A stretch of DNA of 64,000 bases. Origin: Paludibacteraceae bacterium (GTDB lineage Bacteria; Bacteroidota; Bacteroidia; Bacteroidales; Paludibacteraceae). Within the stretch, counting starts at the first letter, position 1. Every line of letters starts with the position of its first letter. Positions 17,400 through 25,869 of this stretch are shown here, piece by piece. The notes beneath the pieces were generated by a model. The model did not search any database. It saw only the letters and a program-made list of their open reading frames with translations, and was not told the origin of the DNA. A program made the translations under genes and the position numbers. Location of the stretch: contig JAGBVI010000063.1 of the NCBI GenBank assembly GCA_017630395.1, positions 1 through 64,000 of the forward strand, read 5' to 3'.

Positions 17400-17796
17400 A
17401 GAAGCTGTTTAAATTTTATTATTAAAAAATATTTTATAGTTTCACTCTCATATTTTCGGCATCTTTGAGATTCTTTTAGGTGGTTCAATAAATTCATTTC
17501 GAGGAATTTTTGAATTTATTTCGAGTAAATTGCTGAGCGAAAGGAAGGAGCAGTGTGAGCACTGTGACCGACTGACAAGCAGCAATTTGCCAAAAGAAAT
17601 CAAAAATTACCGAAAAGTTTATCAATCTGCGATTTACACGTTTTAAATTTTAAACGGTGAATTTATAGTACTCACCTTAAACCTATTTTTATTCTCCTTT
17701 TTTGATAATAGTCCACTATTTTCTGCAAAAGAAGATTAAAAATAGATTTAAAAATCTCTCTCAAATATGCTCGAAATAAAATTTAAACAACTTCTA
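17400..17796 (+). repeat. Family A inverted-repeat element, copy A2 (interrupted)
   Basis: The ends AGAAGCTGTTTAAATTTTAT and ATAAAATTTAAACAACTTCT are a near-perfect terminal inverted repeat of about 20 bases. Internal blocks TTCGGCATCTTTGAGATT and ATAGTCCACTATTT are shared with copy A3 at 50.1 kb. A 200-bp segment (17478-17677) interrupts it between those blocks. Without the insert it would be about 197 bp, the size of A3. It encodes no transposase. Confidence 0.7.
17478..17677. mobile_element. Nested short element inserted in family A copy A2
   Basis: A 200-bp segment absent from copy A3 at the same point. Its ends AGGTGGTTCAATAAATTCA and TGAATTTATAGTACTCACCT are imperfect inverted repeats that resemble family-B ends. 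The centre is less AT-rich. It contains AAATTGCTG (near 17530) paired with CAGCAATTT (near 17590), and CAGTG/CACTG as an inner hairpin. This looks like a non-autonomous element that inserted into another. Confidence 0.5.
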
Positions 17797-17827
17797 AGAT
17801 AATCTCTATATCATCCGAAATTAATTT

Positions 17828-17956
17828 ATGGTAAAAAAACGTACTTTGGTGGGAGGCTCCTTGTGTACTATTGTTCTTTTGATAATAATAGAAATATTGG
17901 TGTTGCTGAGTTGTATAAGTGAAATTTTTTTAATGGTTAATGAGCTTATTTTCTGA
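17828..17956 (+). CDS. Possible 42-residue small membrane protein
   Basis: An ATG frame reading MVKKRTLVGGSLCTIVLL and onward, with one strongly hydrophobic segment (IVLLIIIEILVLLSC) after a positively charged N-terminus, as in a single-pass membrane peptide. No clear ribosome-binding site is seen. It ends next to the -33 region of the cca promoter. It may be chance in AT-rich sequence. Confidence 0.25.
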   Translation: MVKKRTLVGGSLCTIVLLIIIEILVLLSCISEIFLMVNELIF

Positions 17957-17980
17957 TTTCGTAAGAAATGATTACCTTTG
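17950..17980 (+). promoter_or_regulatory. Promoter of cca
   Basis: TACCTTTG at 17973-17980 matches the -7 consensus. The -33 region is TTTTCTG, a partial match about 20 bases upstream. It predicts a leader of about 105 bases before the GTG of cca. Confidence 0.55.
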
Positions 17981-17983
17981 CAC

Positions 17984-18041
17984 TTGCGTTTGAAGGGGGG
18001 GTGAAATTTTTAAGCTGATTGAAAAACTTTTATAAACGCAA
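17984..18041 (+). promoter_or_regulatory. Structured cca leader with a G7 run
   Basis: TTGCGTTT (17984-17991) is the exact complement of AAACGCAA (18034-18041), so the start of the leader RNA can close a long hairpin. Seven consecutive G (17995-18001) lie just inside the stem, very unusual in this AT-rich sequence. No known riboswitch is recognised. Confidence 0.35.
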
Positions 18042-18092
18042 ATAATTGACGAATGTATCATTTGAGAAGTTCAAAAAAAATAGATTGAAGAC

Positions 18093-19502
18093 GTGAAGAA
18101 ATATTTGGACCATAAAATTTTTGCAATGATTTCTGAAGTTGCGGACGAATTGAACGTTGAATGTTATGTAATTGGAGGATTTGTTCGTGATTTATTTTTA
18201 CAGAGAAAATCTGAAGATATTGATGTTGTTGTTATTGGAAGTGGTATTGAATTAGCAGAAAAATTGTCCAAGAAAATTAAGGGGAGTAAACTCTCTGTTT
18301 TTAAAAATTTTGGTACTGCACAAATTAAGTGGAAAAATCTTGAAGTTGAATTTGTCGGTGCTAGAAAAGAGTCGTACCGTGCAGATTCTCGTAAACCTAT
18401 TGTTGAAGACGGAACACTGGAGGATGACCAGAATAGGAGAGATTTTACTATTAATGCTTTGGCTTTATGTCTTAATAAAGAGCGTTTTGGTGAGTTGATA
18501 GATCCTTTTAATGGAATTTCTGACATCAAAAATAAAATCATAAAAACACCATTAAATCCGGATGTGACTTTTAATGACGATCCTTTGAGAATGATGCGTT
18601 GCATACGATTTTCTGCTCAGTTGCAATTTTATATTGAGGAAAATACGTTTGAAGCTATTTCGCGTGTGAAGGAGCGTATCTCCATAATATCCAAAGAGCG
18701 AATTGTTGACGAACTCAATAAGATTATGGCGTCAAAGGTTCCGTCTATCGGGTTTGAACTGCTGAAGAGATCCGGTTTGTTGGAACTTATTATGCCGGAT
18801 TTGTATAAGCTTTGTGGGATAGAAGAGAAGGGAGGCCGAGCTCATAAGGATAATTTTTTGCATACAATGCAGGTGCTAGATTCTGTTGCAAGTAAAAGTG
18901 ATAATTTATGGTTGCGTTGGGCTGCCTTGTTCCATGATATTGGTAAACCTATATCCAAACGGTGGGATAATCGTGTTGGTTGGACTTTCCATAATCATGA
19001 TTTTGTGGGTGCTAAAATGATTCCTAAAATATTTAATCAAATGAAGTTCCCTCAAAATGAAAAGATGAAATATGTGCAAAAAATGGTGGCTTTGCATATG
19101 CGACCAATTGCGTTGGTAGAAGAGGAGGTGACTGATTCTGCTGTTCGTAGATTGTTGTTTGATGCCGGGGACGATATTGAAGATTTGATGTTGTTATGCG
19201 ATGCAGATATTACTTCTAAAAATTTGGAGAAAGTGCGCCGTTATCAGGATAATTATCGTATTGTTCGAAATAAACTGACTGAAATTGAGCAAAAAGATAA
19301 AATACGTAATTTTCAACCTCCTGTTTCCGGTGAGGAGATAATGAAGGTGTTTGATTTAACTCCTTGTCGTGAAATTGGTGTGATAAAAAATGCTATAAAA
19401 GATGCTGTCTTGGATGGTGAAATTGCTAACGAGCATGATGCTGCTTATCAGTATATGCTTAAAATAGCTGCTGAGTTGGGGTTGCATCCAAAAAATGTGT
19501 AA
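18093..19502 (+). CDS. cca: CCA tRNA nucleotidyltransferase with HD domain
   Basis: A 469-residue class II nucleotidyltransferase that adds or repairs the 3' CCA of tRNAs. The catalytic motifs are GGFVRDLFL near residue 27 and the metal pair EDIDVVVIG near 38. NDDPLRMMRCIRF is the flexible/tRNA-recognition region near 160. An HD domain with LFHDIGKPISKR near 279 follows. The start is GTG, chosen because KKYLDHKIFAMISEVADE before the motif is conserved in the family. The in-window tRNAs do not encode CCA, consistent with need for this enzyme. Confidence 0.94.
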   Translation: MKKYLDHKIFAMISEVADELNVECYVIGGFVRDLFLQRKSEDIDVVVIGSGIELAEKLSKKIKGSKLSVFKNFGTAQIKWKNLEVEFVGARKESYRADSRKPIVEDGTLEDDQNRRDFTINALALCLNKERFGELIDPFNGISDIKNKIIKTPLNPDVTFNDDPLRMMRCIRFSAQLQFYIEENTFEAISRVKERISIISKERIVDELNKIMASKVPSIGFELLKRSGLLELIMPDLYKLCGIEEKGGRAHKDNFLHTMQVLDSVASKSDNLWLRWAALFHDIGKPISKRWDNRVGWTFHNHDFVGAKMIPKIFNQMKFPQNEKMKYVQKMVALHMRPIALVEEEVTDSAVRRLLFDAGDDIEDLMLLCDADITSKNLEKVRRYQDNYRIVRNKLTEIEQKDKIRNFQPPVSGEEIMKVFDLTPCREIGVIKNAIKDAVLDGEIANEHDAAYQYMLKIAAELGLHPKNV

Positions 19503-19518
19503 TTAAAACTATTTAATA

Positions 19519-19707
19519 ATGGATATTGAACATATAATCGAGCACGGAACTGTTTTTAGAAAGTTGAAGTCCAATAGTGACTCTGCAACTGATAAAAGAA
19601 AGACAAAGGCTAAGAAAACAACCTATATAAAGGGAGCTCATGGTTCCGGTTCAGCTAAAATGAAAGCTGAATATCGTAGAAAAAGAGCTAATAGAAATAA
19701 AGGGTAA
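19519..19707 (+). CDS. Hypothetical small basic protein
   Basis: A 62-residue, strongly Lys/Arg-rich protein with no signal peptide. The C-terminal half (GSGSAKMKAEYRRKRANRNK) suggests binding to nucleic acid, but I know no family. It begins 17 bases after cca in the same direction, so it could be cotranscribed. Confidence 0.5.
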   Translation: MDIEHIIEHGTVFRKLKSNSDSATDKRKTKAKKTTYIKGAHGSGSAKMKAEYRRKRANRNKG

Positions 19708-19758
19708 TTATTATTTTTAATGGGTTATTGGGATGTTAAAAATTTAATGTGGATTTGA

Positions 19759-22700
19759 ATGAAAAATATCATATATAAACTATTCTTATTATTTGCCTTC
19801 TTGGGTGTAACATATAGTGTTTCAGCGCAATCGGCGTATAATGGTTGTCCTGATTTTATGGATATCAGTGCTTCTTATGTTGAAACGTACGTTGGAGAGA
19901 CTGATAATCCTTTTGAAAAAGATAGTTTTGCATCTGAACGTCATAACTTGATTGTTGAACAGGGTGTAGATCAAAATACCGGTGGACAATTGTCTTTTAT
20001 TCCGAATGGAGAGGTGAAGTCGGTTAGAATTGGAAATGATGATATTGGAGGTGAATCGGAAGCGTTAGTTTATCATTTTACGGTAGATCCTGAAAATACA
20101 TTGTTATTTGTGAATTTTGCTGTTGTTTTGGAGGACCCTGGTCATGATTTTGAATTTCAACCTCGATTTGTTGTTCGTGTAACCGACAAGGAAGGACGAT
20201 TGGTGAGTGAATGTTCAGAGTATGATGTTTCTGCAGCAGCCGGAATCGAAGGATTTCAAGATTATTCCGGTCGCTACACCATGGTAAGATGGCGTGATTG
20301 GAGTAAATTTGGATTAGATTTGTCTCCATATGCAGGAGAAGAGGTTCAGGTGCAATTTATCACCTACGACTGCTTTCTATATGGTCACTTTGGATATGCT
20401 TATTTTACGGCTCATTGTGCTCCCAACAAAATTGCAATAGAGAATTGTTCTGCGGAAGGCTTTTCTATTTCTGCTCCCGAAGGATTTGCAAAATATAAGT
20501 GGGATAATGGAGATACCACGCAAACTTCCTTCCGAAAAGCAGGCGAAAATGCAACCAATATCTATTGCGAAATAACTTCTGTGACCGGATGTACGTTTAC
20601 TCAAAGTGCATATATTGATAATAGTGGAAATGATGGAAATTCATTTTATATAGATACGATATGTCAGGGGCAACCGTATAAAAAACATAATTTTGATTTG
20701 CCACCTCAATACAATGTTGGTACAACGAATTATTATATCACTTGTTTTGATCCAGCCTCTTGTGCTGAAACAGGAACGTCCCGACTTCAATTGACTGTTT
20801 TGCAATCCTATTTCGATATTGAAGCAACTTTGTGTGAAGGAGAAGATTATAAAGAAAATGGTTTTAATATTATTCAACCTCCGGTAGGAGTTTTGTTTGA
20901 TACCTTGCGTTACTATTCTGAATCAATGGGATGCGATAGTATGGTTTGTTTAAAATTAACTATCAGTCAATCTCTAAATCTTCCTAATTCCATTATAGGG
21001 AATATAACACCTTGTACCAATGAAATGGAAACATACTTCATAGAGGGGGATGATAATCTAACTAAGTTTGTTTGGGAATTTTCAGATAATGTAAAGTTAT
21101 TGAGCGGAAATAATTCTCCGCAAATTAAAGTTTATTTTACTGATGATAAACCTGCTGAAATAATTTTAAAAGGGGTTAACGGATGTGGTACCGGTGCTGT
21201 TCCATTCGAGGTGAGACCAAGAATCTCTTATACAAATCATATCAAAGATACGATATGCGTAAATCAAGTATATGATAAGTATGGGTTTTTGTTGGGTGAA
21301 ATGAAAAATACAGGAAAATTCAGTTTTACCAATAGGGAAAAGACAACTTTTGGTTGTGATAGTATAGTAGTATTGTCATTGGTGGTCTTAAATAATCCGA
21401 CTCTATCTGTGGAGGTTATTCCTGATAAATCCCTCTATTGTTCTTCCGAACGAGTATTGTTAAATGCAAAGGGGGATGGTGATTATATCATTCATGGTTG
21501 TGATTCATTAAAAGTTACTTTAGGAGATATTTACTGCTCTGATGGAACAATTGTTAAGTCTAAAGATTACGTAAGTAGCGGGAAACAGGGTGTCGGCGTT
21601 GTCTATCATGTGGACTATGAAACTGGGATTGCCTATGTGATGGATAAATCAGATAAATATAGAGATAATTCTTTGGTATGGAGTGAAGAATTGGTAGATA
21701 TAGAAAATTTGAAAAATCATTCTAAAGCGAGGGAAATTTTAGAAGATATAGATGGTTTTTCAAACACCATGATAATCAGAAACTCTGGAGATAAAAATGC
21801 ATATCCGTTGGCATGGGATATAGATGTAGAAGAGGGTTGGTATTTGCCTTCTATTGGAGAGTTAAGGTGGTTATTTGCAGCTCTTAATGAGGTTAATCCT
21901 TCTTTGAAATTGATAGGTGGACAAACAATGCGAATGGGGGAGAATGAAGGAGATTTTATCTATTATTCATCAACAGAATATTCTGATTCTTATGTGCTAT
22001 GTATAGATGAAACAGTTAATATAATTGGTTATTTCAAAGGTAATAAAGTTGCTAGTGTTCGTCAGACTCGTACCGTGAAGTTAAACAACATAGAACAACC
22101 CAAATATAAAATTGGAGATGTTATTACATGTGAAGATGGAAAAAAAGGAGTTGTTTACTACCTTGCACCGGATGGTATGTCTGGAGAAATTGTACTTTTG
22201 TATGATATGACAGGTAGAACATATTGGAGTAGAAATTTTACAGATATACCAGAGTTAGAAAATAGAGGTCGTGGTAATATATATGGAATGTATTTGGATG
22301 CTATAACAAGTTTGGACGGAAAAAAATCTACAGAAATAATTCAAGATTTTGCTAAACAAACTTCTACTTGGCATCCTGCTGCTGGAAATATGAAATATTT
22401 TGGTTATTATTTGCCGACAGTTGGGCAAATGAATCGCATTTTTGCGCATTCTTCAATCATAGATCAAGTGGCAATAGCCAATGGTGGAGATGAATTGTCA
22501 TTTAAGGATTATTGGACCAGTGATGAATTTAATGAAGAGTATGGTTGGTATTTTTCGATGATATATGGTTATCCCGATATTGACAAAAAGGATCAAAATA
22601 TGCTTATTCGTCCTATTAGATATTTTGTGGTTTGTGAACCGGAAATTGAGTATCTCGAATCAAATTTAACATACAAATGGAGTAGTGGCGAAGTTTCTCC

Positions 22701-23862
22701 GTATTTAAATGTGATGCCGGAGACAACGACAAACTTTAGCGTAACTGTAACAACTAATGAGGGTTGTAGTACAACCTCATCAAAAACACTTGTTGTTCAA
22801 CAGGCAGAAAAGGTTGTTTATGATCGTACAATTTGTAGTGGCGAGGTTTATCAAGATGACTATTTTAATGAGTCGGAAAGCGGTTATTATGAAAAGATAA
22901 TTGAAAATGATGAATGTAATCAAATTATTGGACTAAATTTAAAAGTTATTGATAGTGAGGGAATTACTAAAATTGTAGATAACTCTTGTCAGGGTGGAAC
23001 ATACACTAAACATGGATTTTCTTTTACACCTACTGTAGTTGGAGTCATATATGATACCCTCTATTTGAAGAATCAAGCGGGTTGTGATAGCATTATTGCG
23101 TTGGAATTGAATGTGTTGCCAATGTCAAGAGATACAATTTTTGCAAAGGTTTGTCAGAACGAAGCTTACGATCAAAATGATTTCTCCATTCCTCCATTTC
23201 AGCCGGCAGGAACAAATTATTTTGAACGCATAGAGTCTAACAACAATCAGTGTCCGTATATATTGACACTTGCTTTGAGTGTTGATTCTCTCTACCAAAT
23301 TTCGATTGTTGATTCGGCTTGTCAAGCATCACCTTACAAGAAAAACGGATTTGATGTTATTCCGGAGAGTGTCGGTTATAATAATTATTATCTCAACCTA
23401 AAATCTACTGCCGGTTGTGATAGTACCGTAGCCTTAAACCTAAGAGTGTTGGAGCGTTTTGAGACAATTTACAACGATACAATAATTTTAGGCGAAAAGT
23501 ATCAGAGCAAGGACTTTGATTTGCCGGAACAATTGGAGATGGGTACTCATCAATTTAAGAATATTTATACATCTCAAACGGGTTGTGATAGTATAATTGT
23601 ATTAAATTTGACAGTCTTAAATGATGAAGGAATTTTTATTCCTAATTCATTTACTCCATTAGATGCCAATGGAAAGAACGACCACTTTATGGAAGGTTAT
23701 GAGTTATATATATATGACAGATATGGCTTGTTGATGTGTCATACCACCGATGGATGGGATGGAAAATATCGAGGTGAATATGCCGATCCAGGAGTCTATG
23801 TTTATACTCTCATATACAAAAGCGGAAAAGAAAAACATGGAGTTGTGGAAATCTTAAAGTGA
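19759..23862 (+). CDS. Large T9SS-exported surface protein with type-B (gliding-type) sorting domain
   Basis: A 1367-residue secreted protein. The signal peptide is at residues 1-24 (ends SVSAQ), followed by a beta-rich N-terminal domain. About eight copies of a 50-60 residue module follow, with the pattern DTxCxGxxYxxxxF ... GCDSxxxLxLxVL, for example near residues 298, 356, 498, 1020, 1075, 1180 and 1230. The final segment IPNSFTPLDANGKNDHF through GVYVYTLIYKSG is the gliding-motility-associated T9SS type-B C-terminal domain. Residues about 577-970 form an inserted block of two DUF1566-like modules (GWYLPSIGELRWLFA; GYYLPTVGQMNRIFA). It splits an Ig-like domain whose two halves read SSERVLLNAKGDGDY and YKWSSGEVSPYLNV. 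Probably a cell-surface adhesin; the ligand is unknown. Confidence 0.85.
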   Translation: MKNIIYKLFLLFAFLGVTYSVSAQSAYNGCPDFMDISASYVETYVGETDNPFEKDSFASERHNLIVEQGVDQNTGGQLSFIPNGEVKSVRIGNDDIGGESEALVYHFTVDPENTLLFVNFAVVLEDPGHDFEFQPRFVVRVTDKEGRLVSECSEYDVSAAAGIEGFQDYSGRYTMVRWRDWSKFGLDLSPYAGEEVQVQFITYDCFLYGHFGYAYFTAHCAPNKIAIENCSAEGFSISAPEGFAKYKWDNGDTTQTSFRKAGENATNIYCEITSVTGCTFTQSAYIDNSGNDGNSFYIDTICQGQPYKKHNFDLPPQYNVGTTNYYITCFDPASCAETGTSRLQLTVLQSYFDIEATLCEGEDYKENGFNIIQPPVGVLFDTLRYYSESMGCDSMVCLKLTISQSLNLPNSIIGNITPCTNEMETYFIEGDDNLTKFVWEFSDNVKLLSGNNSPQIKVYFTDDKPAEIILKGVNGCGTGAVPFEVRPRISYTNHIKDTICVNQVYDKYGFLLGEMKNTGKFSFTNREKTTFGCDSIVVLSLVVLNNPTLSVEVIPDKSLYCSSERVLLNAKGDGDYIIHGCDSLKVTLGDIYCSDGTIVKSKDYVSSGKQGVGVVYHVDYETGIAYVMDKSDKYRDNSLVWSEELVDIENLKNHSKAREILEDIDGFSNTMIIRNSGDKNAYPLAWDIDVEEGWYLPSIGELRWLFAALNEVNPSLKLIGGQTMRMGENEGDFIYYSSTEYSDSYVLCIDETVNIIGYFKGNKVASVRQTRTVKLNNIEQPKYKIGDVITCEDGKKGVVYYLAPDGMSGEIVLLYDMTGRTYWSRNFTDIPELENRGRGNIYGMYLDAITSLDGKKSTEIIQDFAKQTSTWHPAAGNMKYFGYYLPTVGQMNRIFAHSSIIDQVAIANGGDELSFKDYWTSDEFNEEYGWYFSMIYGYPDIDKKDQNMLIRPIRYFVVCEPEIEYLESNLTYKWSSGEVSPYLNVMPETTTNFSVTVTTNEGCSTTSSKTLVVQQAEKVVYDRTICSGEVYQDDYFNESESGYYEKIIENDECNQIIGLNLKVIDSEGITKIVDNSCQGGTYTKHGFSFTPTVVGVIYDTLYLKNQAGCDSIIALELNVLPMSRDTIFAKVCQNEAYDQNDFSIPPFQPAGTNYFERIESNNNQCPYILTLALSVDSLYQISIVDSACQASPYKKNGFDVIPESVGYNNYYLNLKSTAGCDSTVALNLRVLERFETIYNDTIILGEKYQSKDFDLPEQLEMGTHQFKNIYTSQTGCDSIIVLNLTVLNDEGIFIPNSFTPLDANGKNDHFMEGYELYIYDRYGLLMCHTTDGWDGKYRGEYADPGVYVYTLIYKSGKEKHGVVEILK

Positions 23863-23955
23863 GTTTTATAAATTCATTGCTTAAATTAATAACGAATATG
23901 TGGGTTGATGAACTTTTCGGAAGTTATAACCCCCTCCTTAAATGTGTAAAGAAGT

Positions 23956-24372
23956 ATGAAGAAGATATTGCAAATAGTTCTATTTTTATTGATTGGAGGA
24001 CTTTCTCTTTTGTCTTGTCAAAATGAGGGTAAAGTTTCTAGTAGTGAACCTAAAAAAGAAGGAGGTTTAAGTGCTTTTTTGAATAATACTGATATGTGGA
24101 ATTATCTCTATGAAAATCAGTTTGTTTCAGATATAGATTCATCTATTTTTACATTCAAAAATTTCAGAGCCTATAAAAATGGCAAGCAAGTTACCGAAGA
24201 TTTGCAGGTGGATGATATGACCATTTCATCGGCATCGCTTTCCGGAATATCATTATCGGGCTCCAAAGCCTATTTGATAGTTGTGAAAGATGGTGTGAGT
24301 GATGGAATTATTGATATGTCTGACCCCAATAAAATTGAACAGTACAAAGTACTTGTTGAGGAAAAAAAATAG
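23956..24372 (+). CDS. Hypothetical lipoprotein
   Basis: A 138-residue protein. The signal peptide ends at lipobox SLLSCQN, giving a lipidated Cys21. The mature part begins with a charged, Ser-rich linker and continues as a small globular domain (FRAYKNGKQVTEDLQVDDMT). No family recognised. It follows the large surface protein by 93 bases and ends at a terminator. Confidence 0.7.
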   Translation: MKKILQIVLFLLIGGLSLLSCQNEGKVSSSEPKKEGGLSAFLNNTDMWNYLYENQFVSDIDSSIFTFKNFRAYKNGKQVTEDLQVDDMTISSASLSGISLSGSKAYLIVVKDGVSDGIIDMSDPNKIEQYKVLVEEKK

Positions 24373-24396
24373 GGTAGGATACAAGAGTTTTGAAAG

Positions 24397-24433
24397 CGGG
24401 AGTCATACATGAATACGACCCCCGTTGTTTTTT
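24397..24433 (+). terminator. Terminator between convergent genes
   Basis: Arms CGGGAGTC (24397-24404) and GACCCCCG (24417-24424), followed by TTGTTTTTT. It ends the 23956 lipoprotein transcript. The stem overlaps nothing coding, but the T-run reaches the stop of the opposing gene. Confidence 0.7.
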
Positions 24434-25544
24434 AGCGTTGTTTTCCCCATCTTGCTTGTTTTATTTTTCCAAATGAGCGAACAACCGGCTGATGATTTAA
24501 TATTTTCTTGTCAAATGTGTTGTTCTTTGCCGTAGGAATTCTATTTCCTGTATTCCTAAAGTGTGTTGGTGGGGGATTAAAATCCGGTGCAGAAAAGGGT
24601 ATCGGTCCAAAATCTCCCGGCATAGAGGGAGGGAAGTTGTTGTAGTTATAAAGTGCATTGTCCCCAGCCAAAATCACTTGCGCCAATTCGTTATTTTCAC
24701 AATTTAAGTACACTAGATTAGGACAATTAGATAGATCTAAAACTTGAAGATTGTTATCATTGCACATCACTTGAGTTAGAGCATAACGGTTACTTAAGTC
24801 GATGTAAGACAAGTTGTTCCATGCGCAATCTATCTTTATCAAATTAGGAACATCATCTACATTAAGATTGTATAATTGGTTGCCGGAACAATCGAGATAG
24901 GACAAATTTCCACAGCCTAATAATAGCAATTGTGCCATATTATTATTGGCACATAGTATGGTTTGTAACCCTCTTAGGTCGGTAATAGATAAATCGGTGA
25001 TGTTGTTATTTTCGCAATTTAAATAGACCAATCCATTCACTCCAAACAAAGAGAGATTGGGAAGTTGATTGAATGAACAATCTAAATTTTCCAAAGAAGA
25101 ACAATTTTGTACATTCAGTGTGGTAAGACGATTATTATTGCAAAAAAGTTCTTTTAAGAGGTTACAATTGCTGATATCGAGTTCTTGTAAATCGTTGTCA
25201 CTCACATCTGCCATTTGCAGATTATGGCAATCATTGACTTTTAAAGAAAGCAGATAATTATTGGAGAGATTTAATTCTCTTAACTCTTGAAATCCTGAAA
25301 GGTCAAGTTCTCCTGTTAAGTTTTTTTTATGCCAGCGAATCGAAATGAAGTGATTGCCATCCCATGTTATATCCGGCCAAATTGATGGGTCAGAAAGATT
25401 CGATATACCTAAATGCTCTGCATTGGTAATCCCTTTTGCATTGCTCTCTTTTAAAAAATTTTGTAACGCAGAAAGTTCATTTATTTGTCCGTGCAAAATC
25501 ATCGAAAAGAGTACTGAAATGATAGATAATAGAATTTTATTCAT
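24432..25544 (-). CDS. Secreted leucine-rich-repeat protein
   Basis: A 370-residue protein with a signal peptide (NKILLSIISVLFSMILHGQ) and about ten LRR units of roughly 21 residues between residues 75 and 290. The consensus is LxxLDCSNNxLxxLxL..C, as in NCSSLENLDCSFNQLPNL. This is the internalin/E-set-like LRR seen in many Bacteroidales surface proteins. The roughly 80-residue C-terminal part is Pro/Phe-rich and then basic; I see no T9SS sorting motif. Likely a protein-binding surface or periplasmic protein of unknown partner. Confidence 0.8.
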   Translation of the reverse strand: MNKILLSIISVLFSMILHGQINELSALQNFLKESNAKGITNAEHLGISNLSDPSIWPDITWDGNHFISIRWHKKNLTGELDLSGFQELRELNLSNNYLLSLKVNDCHNLQMADVSDNDLQELDISNCNLLKELFCNNNRLTTLNVQNCSSLENLDCSFNQLPNLSLFGVNGLVYLNCENNNITDLSITDLRGLQTILCANNNMAQLLLLGCGNLSYLDCSGNQLYNLNVDDVPNLIKIDCAWNNLSYIDLSNRYALTQVMCNDNNLQVLDLSNCPNLVYLNCENNELAQVILAGDNALYNYNNFPPSMPGDFGPIPFSAPDFNPPPTHFRNTGNRIPTAKNNTFDKKILNHQPVVRSFGKIKQARWGKQR

Positions 25545-25650
25545 AGCTCAAATTTTTATTGATAAACAATCAGTTAATGAATTTAGTTGGTTAAAATGCT
25601 GTTTAATTTTATTAAAGGCTGGTTCTGTATGTCGTTTAGGATAAAAAATT

Positions 25651-25680
25651 AAGCGTCTATGTTCACACACGGACGCTTTT
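25651..25680 (-). terminator. Hairpin, probable terminator of the TPR gene transcript
   Basis: AAGCGTC (25651-25657) pairs with GACGCTT (25672-25678). On the minus strand the hairpin is followed by AATTTTTTAT, so it could stop transcription from the TPR gene ending at 25870. The rest of the 325-base gap 25545-25869 shows nothing I can name. Confidence 0.5.
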
Positions 25681-25869
25681 AAAATTAATCACATAAAACG
25701 AACTGAAATTATTTAATCGGCACATGTTTTTCTTTCAAAAGGTAAACCTCAGATTTACTTTAAAACCTTGGTTTCATCCTTGATTCGTAAATAAAACAAA
25801 GTAGAAATAATTTAGTTCAATAATGTATGATTTTTTTTTTAGGTTTATAAAATTACCCAACAGAATTCT

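Noticed and set aside
23895..23935. Relation of TTGATGAACTTTTCGG (near 23905) to the nested element at 17.5 kb
   Set aside because: About 15 of 16 bases match the complement of a piece of that element, but no ends or further similarity are found. Too short to call.
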